A program made the translations under genes and the position numbers. The notes under the pieces are model-generated. The model ran no database searches, was not told where the DNA came from, and saw only the letters and a list, made by a program, of their open reading frames with translations. A DNA stretch of 5,577 nucleotides from assembly GCA_023433405.1 (NCBI GenBank), contig JAEZCT010000053.1, forward strand, positions 1 through 5,577, written 5' to 3'. This DNA comes from Bacillota bacterium. GTDB lineage: Bacteria; Bacillota; Clostridia; Oscillospirales; Ruminococcaceae. This document shows, one piece after another, positions 1-5,525 of this stretch (position 1 is its first letter; the number at the start of each line of letters is the position of its first letter).

Positions 1-609
1 CGCAGAACGTACCCAAAACCGCCGTCACCGACCCGACCAAGGCTGTGGGCAAATATGCCATTATGGATATCGCAAAGGAGGAAAACCTGCTGTCCACTAA
101 GCTCGCGGAACTGCCACCCCAGGGTAATGCCTATCTTTCCGAGCTTGCGAACGGCGACCTTGCCGTATCGGTATCGGTCAAAAGCTTTGCGGCGGGGCTG
201 TCAGGCAAGCTAATCCCCGGCGATATCGTCACGGTATACGCAAACCTCAGCAACAACCCGAACCAGTATGATTACCGCTCGGCGCTCATATCCGAGCTGT
301 ATTATGTGGAGGTGCTGGCCGTATCCAACGAGGATGTGGGCGACACCAGCGACTACGAGCCGGATCCCGAAAATTCCGACGGTCGGGCGGATACCCTTCC
401 CACCACCGTCACCCTGCGCTGCATCAATCTCGAGCAGGCCAGAGTATTGACCGGGCTTGAGGCCAACAGCGCCATCCATCTGGCGCTCATCTGCCGAAAC
501 GACGAGGCGTACAAGCAGGAGCTGCTCGACGCGCAGGAGCAGTACTTTATCCTTTTGGCCCTCCAGCAGATATTCCCGCAGCAGCAAGACAACACCTCGT
601 CCTCAGAGA
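1..609 (+). pseudogene. cpaB: CpaB/RcpC-like Flp pilus assembly protein, 3' part, truncated at a deletion junction
   Basis: The gene begins upstream of the window and is open in frame 3 from the left edge. CpaB (RcpC) is a periplasmic or extracytoplasmic component of the tad/Flp pilus machine. The visible part starts inside the SAF domain (AVTDPTKAVGKYAIMDI, then LLSTKL). It continues through an RcpC-like core (LAVSVSVKSFAAGLSG, LIPGDIVTVYA, VEVLAV) and a C-terminal TVTLRCINLEQARVL...IHLALICRND segment typical of clostridial CpaB. A Gln- and Ser-rich tail follows, up to about 609. After that the same frame runs through DNA that encodes CpaF in another frame, giving about 45 meaningless residues before a stop at 743. 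The last few native codons of cpaB are therefore probably lost. Family assignment is strong; the exact break point is uncertain by some tens of bases. Confidence 0.8.
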
Positions 610-1074
610 GTACATTACGACCCGGACATCATCGGCGTGGGCGAGATGCGATCGAAGGAGAGCTTCACCGCCGCCGAGACGAGCCTGACCAACCACACGG
701 TGGTGACCACCACCCATGCGGGCAGCGCGGCGGACGCCTATGAGCGTATGGTGATGCTGGCAAAAAAGGCGCATGAGTTTACCGACGCGACACTCTACCG
801 GCTGATGGCAAAGGCGTTCCCCATCATTGTTTTCCAAAAGTTCTACGCCGACGGCAGCCGCAGGATCTCGGAGATTATCGAGGGCGAGGGCGTGACCGGC
901 TCGGAGGTGAAATACCGCACCCTATACCGCTACCTGGTTCAGGACAACTACACCGACGAGCTTGGGAACGTGACCGTCACCGGGCATTTTGAAAGGGTCG
1001 AGCCGGTTTCCGACCACCTGCGGGAGCGACTGATTGATGCGGGTGTGGCTAGGGTTGTGGCGGAGGGGGTGTAG
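610..1074 (+). pseudogene. cpaF: C-terminal fragment of CpaF/TadA-type secretion ATPase
   Basis: CpaF (TadA) is the cytoplasmic hexameric ATPase that powers tad pilus assembly. Homology begins abruptly at YDPDIIGVGEMRS, the Walker B region. It continues with the His box (TNHTVVTTTHAGSA), the YERMVMLAKKAH segment and a normal-looking C-terminus ending at the TAG at 1072-1074. About 150 residues are left of a protein usually near 400 or more, so the N-terminal domain and the Walker A P-loop are missing. No start codon or ribosome binding site is placed to translate the fragment, which lies out of frame with the cpaB remnant just upstream. It is almost certainly inactive. The genes normally between cpaB and cpaF in such operons, such as a cpaE/tadZ-like one, are also absent. 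The stop is followed by ATG at 1076 with a GGAGGGGG-like sequence before it, which may be the relic start of the original next gene. Confidence 0.82.
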
Positions 1075-1169
1075 TATGTTTCAGTTGTTATTTTTGTATA
1101 ATTATGTTATCGTTAATTGTGGCTGGGAATAATCTAAATATTTTCATAGAGGAAGGGAATACAAATATT

Positions 1170-2309
1170 ATGGGAAAAATACGATCGCTTTTTATTTGCA
1201 TTATACTAGCTTTGGGTTTTGTGAGCTGTTCAAGTAACGAAAGCTTTTATGTAACTTCACAAAACGAAAGCCAAAATTATTACAAGTATGAAAGCATAAA
1301 TGAGCCTTTGCAAAAAGAAAAAGGCGAGCTTAAAAAGATCACCTCTCCTCTTATGAACGATGAGACATATTCCTTTTGTGACTTCATCTGGCTCAACGAT
1401 CGTGAAGTGTTAATCTTGCAGAGAAACCAGACGAACGAACTGCTTTATCGGTTAATTGCATACAATGTTATCGATTCAAGTGAACGATTATTCTTTTCAT
1501 GGGGATCGAAACAATTCAGTAATTCGGAGATTTTTCTGTCGGAAAACCAGATAAAGGTTTATTCTGATTATCGCTTATATGAACTGGATATGAGTGGAGT
1601 GGTTTTACGTGAAACCGAATACAAAGTGACTTATCGTCAACTATCTATAGACGGTGATTATGCTGAGAGGTCGAGTAGCGGCGGTACATATATCATAAAT
1701 GCATTTACAGACTCATGGCGAAAAATTTTCGACAACACCGATAAAGTTTATTATCACCCAATAAGTTTTGGCTGGTCGTCCGATGGCCAATATCTTGCTT
1801 TAACCAAAGAAGAATGGAAAACAATAGAAAATCCCGATACCAAATCTGACTCATTTTTTATGATAACTGGTGTTGTGATTGTGGATAAGGAAGGTAATCC
1901 CGTTCTTATGATTCCATTTGAAGGGGACGGGTACATGGAATGGCTCTATGACTCCCATGAAATAGCCTTATTAAGGCATCCAGACACGGTAACTCCCCTT
2001 GATTCGCTTATGATAGTAGATACACGCAGTGGCGAGCAAGTGGGGAGCTATGATTTCACGAACCGCGAGACTGTTCTTTTCAACATAGGTAAGCAGGACT
2101 GTGTTATGCTAATTGATGCCATTACGTATGATGAAATCGGCGCACCCTCTGAATGCGATACTTATATATACAATTATCAAGAAAGCGAAAAGGAGTTTTT
2201 TTGCAAGCTTAATGAGTATCCGGGTAGAATACTGTTCTCACCTGATGGTCAACGTGCAGTGCTGATGATTGGCTTTGAACATGATATATATTTATACAAC
2301 TTTTCATAA
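1170..2309 (+). CDS. Putative lipoprotein with beta-propeller-like repeats
   Basis: This encodes 379 residues from the ATG at 1170. The N-terminus has a basic start (MGKIRS), a hydrophobic core (LFICIILALGFV) and a cysteine at residue 20 in FVSC followed by SSN. This fits a lipoprotein signal peptide, although Phe at -3 is not a standard lipobox residue. The ATG at 1104 is in frame but would bury the signal peptide, and the purine-rich AGAGGAAGGG at 1148-1157 favours 1170, with a rather long spacer. The mature part has several TolB/WD40-like strand signatures: FGWSSDGQYLAL, VIVDKEGNPVLMIPF, SLMIVDTRSGEQVGSY and ILFSPDGQRAVLMIG. It is probably anchored outside the membrane and binds something by a propeller surface. 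The exact family is not recognised. It converges on the M23 hydrolase gene across a shared terminator. An immunity or accessory role is possible but not shown by the sequence. Confidence 0.72.
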   Translation: MGKIRSLFICIILALGFVSCSSNESFYVTSQNESQNYYKYESINEPLQKEKGELKKITSPLMNDETYSFCDFIWLNDREVLILQRNQTNELLYRLIAYNVIDSSERLFFSWGSKQFSNSEIFLSENQIKVYSDYRLYELDMSGVVLRETEYKVTYRQLSIDGDYAERSSSGGTYIINAFTDSWRKIFDNTDKVYYHPISFGWSSDGQYLALTKEEWKTIENPDTKSDSFFMITGVVIVDKEGNPVLMIPFEGDGYMEWLYDSHEIALLRHPDTVTPLDSLMIVDTRSGEQVGSYDFTNRETVLFNIGKQDCVMLIDAITYDEIGAPSECDTYIYNYQESEKEFFCKLNEYPGRILFSPDGQRAVLMIGFEHDIYLYNFS

Positions 2310-2317
2310 GAACAGCT

Positions 2318-2341
2318 AAAGGGGCCTTTTCTGGCCCCTTT
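2318..2341. terminator. Bidirectional hairpin terminator between convergent genes
   Basis: A perfect 9-bp stem, AAAGGGGCC (2318-2326) with GGCCCCTTT (2333-2341), encloses a 6-base loop. It lies 8 bases after the lipoprotein stop and 11 bases beyond the stop of the M23 gene on the other strand. The stem ends in three A:T pairs, giving short T tracts in both directions, so it likely serves both genes. Confidence 0.8.
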
Positions 2342-2352
2342 GTGCTTAACTA

Positions 2353-2877
2353 CTACATGTAATCGTACGGTTTCATGGATTTCATTGAAGTATTAGAATC
2401 GGGTACCGGTATTTGAGCAGTTCCTTTGGTGTTTACCTCAAAGTGGAGGTGTCCATAAGGAGCTTGCTGAGTACCGATTTTGGCACCTACAATTACTGGA
2501 TTGGTCACGCTGGTTGACAAATGAAGGTAAATGCGATTGGGCGAGAGACCATTAAAAGCTACTTGACCTCCAGCAGTTGTGCCTACGGTTGCCGTGCCAG
2601 CATGTGCCGATTTTATCGTGGAACCATTTGACGAATAAATATCGACCCCCTCATGGAATTTACCCTTGTATTCACCGCTGGTCATTATGGCACCGTAAAG
2701 GTTATACATACTGTTTACGTTTGTAGCGCCAGAGCCAAACACTTTGTTATAGAAGTTTTTAACCGCAGTAGTGATGGTTGAGCTCCATGCGCCATCAGCA
2801 GAAAATGCGGAGGGATGAAAATACTCTACGTTTTCTGCATAAATGCTATTAGCTTCGTTTTTGGGCATACCAGTCAT
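2353..2877 (-). CDS. M23 zinc endopeptidase domain (C-terminal part of a frame-split bacteriolysin-like protein)
   Basis: This is the catalytic half of a cell-wall hydrolase. M23 (LytM/lysostaphin-like) enzymes cut peptide bonds in peptidoglycan stems or cross-bridges. Counting from the ATG at 2877, the hallmarks are HEGVD (His75, Asp79), the middle His119 in YLHLS, and the HxH motif GHLHFEV (His143, His145). These are the expected zinc ligands and catalytic histidines. The homologous frame does not start at 2877. It is open back to about 2991, encoding a KVGTYYLVSNS...TTWSIEPI stretch that belongs to the N-terminal domain coded just upstream in another frame. The ATG at 2877 has no good ribosome binding site, so separate translation is unlikely. 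Read through with one -1 shift at the G4A5 run (2986-2994), the whole protein would be 316 residues with the active site at about 217-287. It has no signal peptide, fitting release by the neighbouring holin. Confidence 0.8.
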   Translation of the reverse strand: MTGMPKNEANSIYAENVEYFHPSAFSADGAWSSTITTAVKNFYNKVFGSGATNVNSMYNLYGAIMTSGEYKGKFHEGVDIYSSNGSTIKSAHAGTATVGTTAGGQVAFNGLSPNRIYLHLSTSVTNPVIVGAKIGTQQAPYGHLHFEVNTKGTAQIPVPDSNTSMKSMKPYDYM

Positions 2878-2975
2878 TCGCCTAATAGGTTCGATGCTCC
2901 AAGTTGTTCCACTAGAGGCCGTTGTCGTGAACGTGCATTGAGTGCTATTGCTTACTAGATAATATGTTCCTACCT

Positions 2976-3302
2976 TTATTTTGCATTTTTCCCCACGTAA
3001 GTGCCCGAGTCTACTTCTTCTAAGGTGATTGTTGCCGATGTAGCAGATATTTCAGCTTTGTTTGTTGAATTTTTTGACAAGTATCGGCTGCCAATAGTCC
3101 TTCCGTATTCTGTAGCTAGGTTACTACCATTCCAATACCAAAACTCGGAACGAAATCCGTTTTGAGACGCAGTCTTAATGGTCGTACCCGCAGCGGCCGC
3201 ACTTGTAATAGAAGAAGTGAGGTCATAGTTCACTTTTAGTGCGGTACTGGTGCCATCGACACAAAAGCGATACACACCCGATGACAAAGATAAAGTTGCC
3301 AT
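2976..3302 (-). CDS. N-terminal, possibly beta-trefoil binding part of the frame-split M23 protein
   Basis: This reads MATLSLSSGVYRF... and ends after YVGKNAK at a TAA just past a GGGGAAAAA run. There the frame carrying the rest of the protein (GTYYLVSNS..., then M23) takes over. The chosen ATG at 3302 has a strong AAAAGGAGA site 6-7 bases upstream. An in-frame ATG at 3344 also has GCAGGAGGGG before it and would add 14 residues (MKTKLSKNMQKEIF). Starts further upstream are ruled out if the promoter at 3389-3416 is real. The sequence is Ser/Thr-rich and looks all-beta. Spacing such as GVYRF...STALKV...GTTIKT...FWYWNG...RYLSK resembles ricin-type trefoil repeats, but without the clear QxW motif. 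A wall- or carbohydrate-targeting role is inferred with low confidence. No signal peptide is visible. Confidence 0.62.
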   Translation of the reverse strand: MATLSLSSGVYRFCVDGTSTALKVNYDLTSSITSAAAAGTTIKTASQNGFRSEFWYWNGSNLATEYGRTIGSRYLSKNSTNKAEISATSATITLEEVDSGTYVGKNAK

Positions 3303-3388
3303 AAAAATCTCCTTTTGCATATTTTTTGAAAGCTTTGTTTTCATCTCCCCTCCTGCAGTAAGGGGCTCTGATTCAGCTTTCATAAGAT

Positions 3389-3416
3389 ATAAAGTAGATT
3401 TTGCGATAATTGTAAA
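3389..3416 (-). promoter_or_regulatory. TcdR/UviA-type promoter of the M23 gene
   Basis: On the - strand, TTTACA (3416-3411) is followed by 16 bases and then CTTTAT (3394-3389). TTTACA is the known -35 element for BotR/TcdR/UviA sigma factors, with a C- and T-rich -10. The spacing and hexamers nearly match those of the promoter before the sigma gene in this window. The expected transcript would start near 3382, about 40 to 80 bases before the two candidate start codons. Confidence 0.68.
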
Positions 3417-3464
3417 CCTGTGCATTATAATATTTGTTGACTAACAACAACGCACAAATAATAA

Positions 3465-3497
3465 CATCGGGAGCAAAGCCTAGGCTTGCTCCCGATG
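3465..3497 (-). terminator. Terminator of the sigma-holin operon
   Basis: CATCGGGAGCAA (3465-3476) pairs with TTGCTCCCGATG (3486-3497) around an internal palindrome GCCTAGGC, giving a long stem with one bulged A. Read on the - strand it is followed by TTATTATTTG. It begins about 22 bases after the holin stop, separating the holin transcript from the M23 gene, which has its own promoter. Confidence 0.82.
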
Positions 3498-3519
3498 CTG
3501 CATGAGCAGAGTGGTTTCG

Positions 3520-3735
3520 TCACTTAATTTTCTGCTCCAACATTTTTTTGATTTCATTCATATCCTGTAACGCCTGAGATAATTCCGAAATAATACTATG
3601 GTATTTTTTATCTCTTTCATCCTGTCGTTCGTCACGCTTCTCTTGCCCCTTGAGAATATAGAAGATTAGAATAATACTTAGAATCGCCCATATCCCTTCT
3701 GGCGCAAAATAACTGATAATGTCGCCAAGCTCCAT
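3520..3735 (-). CDS. BhlA/UviB-family holin-like protein
   Basis: This is a 71-residue protein. A short N-terminus (MELGDIISYFAPEG) is followed by one hydrophobic helix at about 14-29 (IWAILSIILIFYILK). A strongly charged stretch (EKRDERQDERDKKY) and an amphipathic, coiled-coil-like tail end in EIKKMLEQKIK. This size and layout match the BhlA/UviB holin-like family, in which uviB accompanies the sigma gene uviA in the Clostridium perfringens bacteriocin locus. Such proteins are thought to permeabilise the membrane to release proteins lacking a signal peptide. The start at 3735 is set by AAAAGGAGGTG, which overlaps the end of the sigma-factor frame. That stop (TAA, 3740-3738) lies two bases before this ATG, so the two are cotranscribed and probably translationally coupled. 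Its likely job is export or lysis-mediated release of the M23 protein. Confidence 0.78.
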   Translation of the reverse strand: MELGDIISYFAPEGIWAILSIILIFYILKGQEKRDERQDERDKKYHSIISELSQALQDMNEIKKMLEQKIK

Positions 3736-3737
3736 GT

Positions 3738-3956
3738 TTACACCTCCTTTTCATGTATATATAGCTTCTTAAGCTTTTCCAACGCCCTTATTTTCGCTTG
3801 ATTAACTGCTTGTCTTGATATTCCCATTACTTGCCCTGCTTCATCAACTGTAAGACCAGAAAAATACAAAAGTTTTACTATTTGATATTGCTTTTCCGAT
3901 AGGTACTTTTTAAGCGTATATAGCGCAATTTCATCATAGTTGTTGTATGTAAACCG
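3738..3956 (-). pseudogene. Sigma factor region 4 (3' part of frame-split TcdR/UviA-like sigma gene)
   Basis: This is an open frame of 72 codons with no start of its own, beginning right after a TGA at 3959-3957. It encodes YDEIALYTLKKYLSEKQYQI, then a helix-turn-helix (LTVDEAGQVMGISRQAVNQA) and a basic tail (KIRALEKLKKLYIHEK). This matches region 4 of TcdR, BotR and UviA, including the SRQAVNxAKxRAxxKxKK pattern, and would contact the -35 element. Joined by one +1 shift to the upstream frame (3934-4302) it gives about 184 residues, the usual size for the family. The stop codon lies two bases before the holin ATG. Listed as broken because I see no initiation site, but sequence error or recoding would restore an intact gene. 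Confidence 0.75.
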
Positions 3957-4302
3957 TCATTTTCTCTACATAATCTTTTTGACTATCAGTTAAGTCGCTT
4001 GTATAAAAAATATGATTTCTATTGCTTTGTTCTTTTTTTGAACGTCTTATGTAATAATTTTTTATGGACTTCTCTAAATACGCTAAAACATATGGATCGT
4101 CGTTGGGAGAAAACGTAGTTACTCTAAAAGAGCTTATTAACTCAATAAAATCTAACTGTATATCTGCCTTAGAATCCTCATAGTGTAACAGTGACGCATA
4201 TTTGTTAATCAAAGGTTTAAAATCATCTACTAATCCTTGCAGATTTTGCCCTTTACTCTTTTGCGCTAGAAATATTCGATCAATAAGTTTTGAAAATCCC
4301 AT
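3934..4302 (-). CDS. TcdR/UviA/BotR-family sigma factor, N-terminal (region 2) part
   Basis: This is the first 122 codons of a group V sigma factor, the class that drives clostridial toxin and bacteriocin genes. Family-typical positions are FKPLINKYASLLHYED (28-43), the acidic-aromatic DIQLDFIELI (48-57), and YVLAYLEKSIKNYYIRRSKK (71-90), corresponding to the core-binding and -10-recognition regions. The start at 4302 is chosen for AAGGAAGG (4318-4311) eight bases upstream; ATG or GTG codons at 4308 and 4311 sit too close to it. The frame ends at TGA (3936-3934) after MTVYIQQL, just where the region 4 frame begins, so the natural product is cut before its -35-binding domain. A TTTACA-type promoter lies immediately upstream, so autoregulation is likely. 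Confidence 0.78.
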   Translation of the reverse strand: MGFSKLIDRIFLAQKSKGQNLQGLVDDFKPLINKYASLLHYEDSKADIQLDFIELISSFRVTTFSPNDDPYVLAYLEKSIKNYYIRRSKKEQSNRNHIFYTSDLTDSQKDYVEKMTVYIQQL

Positions 4303-4326
4303 AAGCATCACCTTCCTTTATAAGGT

Positions 4327-4354
4327 AATAAGCGAAATATATTCTATTTGTAAA
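4327..4354 (-). promoter_or_regulatory. TcdR/UviA-type promoter of the sigma-holin operon
   Basis: On the - strand, TTTACA (4354-4349) is followed by 16 bases and then CTTATT (4332-4327), about 25 bases before the sigma start codon. The -35 and spacer are identical in form to the promoter of the M23 gene. This suggests that the sigma factor drives its own operon, as known for uviA, tcdR and botR. The leader would be very short, starting near 4320. The surrounding AT-rich 4319-4488 stretch holds no gene that I can support. Confidence 0.65.
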
Positions 4355-4488
4355 CTTGCGGTATCTTGTTTTTTAAATACTGTTTTATATGGAAACAAAG
4401 TAAAAAAGTTAATAGTGCTCTCTTGCTTATGGGTTATAAAAAAATACAAATTTTTTAATTAATTTAAGTAATACCAGTTAATTGACAA

Positions 4489-4518
4489 AAGAAACCGCCA
4501 TAATTCTGGCGGTTTCTT
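4489..4518. terminator. Perfect 12-bp hairpin upstream of tadB
   Basis: AAGAAACCGCCA (4489-4500) pairs perfectly with TGGCGGTTTCTT (4507-4518) around a 6-base loop. The - strand reading ends in TTTCTTTTGTC and the + strand reading in GGTTTCTTCAT, so it could stop transcription both ways. It lies 35 bases before the tadB start at the right edge of the AT-rich island, where it would insulate tadB from upstream + strand transcription. Confidence 0.7.
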
Positions 4519-4553
4519 CATATGACCCCACAAAACCAAGAAAGGAAGATCCC

Positions 4554-5513
4554 ATGCTAAACCTAACAGTCATACTCCTCCTCCTAACCGCCGCAGGCTG
4601 CTTCCTCGGCGTAAGCCCCGGTGCTGTAATCAAACGCTTCTCCTCTCTCACGGACGCGGCACGAACGTGGTTTGATGAGTTCGCCGAGCGGCAGAAGGAG
4701 GGCCGCAAGAACAATTTGCGCCAGCGCATCGATGTCGCTCTGGGCAGACAGCGCACAAACTTCTGGACACAAAACTTCGAGCAGGCACGGCGTGTTCTTG
4801 TGACCACGAACCAGCAGGGGAAGCTAAGGCTTCTCAACAGCTTGTGCGTGGTCTTTTTATTTGCCGGGGCGGCGGTGGCGCTCGCCGCGCAGAACATCCT
4901 GCTTCTGCCCGTGCTCAGCGTGGGCGCGACGCTCATCCCCATGTGGTACATCAAGTACAACGAGTACCATTACATCAACCGCCTGTCCGGTGAACTGGAG
5001 GTGGCGCTTTCTGTCATCACCACCTCGTATCTGCGCACCGAGAACCTTTTGCAGTCGGTGGAGGAAAACCTGCGGTATATCGATGGGCCGGTCAAGGAGG
5101 TGTTCGCGGGCTTTCTCAATGAGGTGAAGTTCGTCAACGCGAACGTCCCCACGGCCATCGAAAAGATGAAATTCGCCTTTACCAGCACAATCTGGCACGA
5201 GTGGTGCGACACCATGCTGCTGTGTCAGGACGACCGGGAGCTAAAGCACAGCCTAAAGCCCATTGTCGAGCAATTCACCGACAATAAGGAATTGCAGCAG
5301 TCGATGGAAACCATCCTCCTGCGCCCCACAAAGGATTACCGCAACGTCGTTGTCATCGTGCTGGGCACCCTGCCGCTCTTGGCTTTTCTCAATCAGGATT
5401 GGTTTAATATTCTGGTCGGTACCATCGGAGGCAAGTCTCTGCTCACCGCGCTGTCGGTGGTGCTGTTTTGGGGCATGAACAAGGCCGTGAACCTCTCGCG
5501 GCCTATCGATTAA
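4554..5513 (+). CDS. tadB: TadB-like Flp pilus inner-membrane platform protein
   Basis: This encodes 319 residues with the start set by AAAGGAAG five bases before ATG 4554. TadB and TadC are the GspF-like membrane platform on which the TadA/CpaF ATPase acts. The layout fits TadB: an N-terminal helix (about 3-20), a charged cytoplasmic part (30-90), two helices (about 93-133), a GspF-like cytoplasmic helical bundle, and two C-terminal helices (about 263-280 and 292-310). The bundle includes LSGELEVALSVITTSYLRTE and the stretch around VKEVFAGFLNEV. The gene is GC-rich like the cpaB/cpaF remnants and reads intact. It is followed after 12 bases by a second platform gene, so the two are an operon. 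With the island and the hairpin in front, and no clear promoter visible, its present expression is uncertain. The tadB symbol rests on topology and context; this clostridial type is divergent. Confidence 0.75.
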   Translation: MLNLTVILLLLTAAGCFLGVSPGAVIKRFSSLTDAARTWFDEFAERQKEGRKNNLRQRIDVALGRQRTNFWTQNFEQARRVLVTTNQQGKLRLLNSLCVVFLFAGAAVALAAQNILLLPVLSVGATLIPMWYIKYNEYHYINRLSGELEVALSVITTSYLRTENLLQSVEENLRYIDGPVKEVFAGFLNEVKFVNANVPTAIEKMKFAFTSTIWHEWCDTMLLCQDDRELKHSLKPIVEQFTDNKELQQSMETILLRPTKDYRNVVVIVLGTLPLLAFLNQDWFNILVGTIGGKSLLTALSVVLFWGMNKAVNLSRPID

Positions 5514-5525
5514 GGAGGAATGCGA

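Larger units (their letters stand above)
1075..4488. other. AT-rich island interrupting the tad operon
   Basis: Between the cpaF stop and the tadB leader, composition changes sharply from GC-rich to AT-rich and back, and none of the genes inside belongs to a pilus system. The island holds a + strand lipoprotein gene and a - strand cassette of sigma factor, holin and M23 hydrolase. I see no transposase, integrase or convincing terminal inverted repeat. It is therefore named as a foreign segment by composition and by interrupted synteny, not as a defined mobile element. The edges are inferred to within some tens of bases. Confidence 0.6.

Noticed and set aside
45..743. A single cpaB protein running to 743
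   Set aside because: Residues after about 609 (Arg/His-rich) are an out-of-frame translation of the CpaF Walker B and His-box region, which is clearly coded in another frame.
1097..1102. TATAAT as -10 of the lipoprotein promoter
   Set aside because: No acceptable -35 hexamer lies 16-18 bases upstream. It is possible as a weak or extended element, but not supportable.
2976..3425. Longer reading of the M23 N-terminal frame starting at 3425
   Set aside because: The candidate promoter lies inside that extension, the extension has no ribosome binding site, and two good sites exist further down.
3948..3953. TTTACA on the - strand inside the sigma gene at the frameshift site
   Set aside because: Sixteen bases on, the sequence is AAATTG, not a C/T-rich -10. 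It is probably chance within coding sequence.
3934..3960. Programmed RF2-like +1 frameshift at CTA TGA
   Set aside because: The leucine codon CTA would have to re-pair on TAT after slipping, which is poor, and no upstream Shine-Dalgarno-like stimulator is apparent. A simple indel is more likely.
4202..4462. + strand open frame of 86 codons opposite the sigma gene
   Set aside because: It overlaps the well-supported sigma factor on the other strand, has no ribosome binding site, and its translation looks like no protein.
1112..4484. 8-bp direct repeat GTTAATTG at 1112-1119 and 4477-4484 near both island edges, as a target-site duplication
   Set aside because: It is short, AT-rich and inside the island rather than exactly at its edges, with no terminal inverted repeats or transposase. 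Chance occurrence is quite likely.
4482..4504. TTGACA followed by CATAAT as a + strand promoter for tadB
   Set aside because: The spacer is only 11 bases, and the -10-like hexamer lies inside the terminator hairpin.
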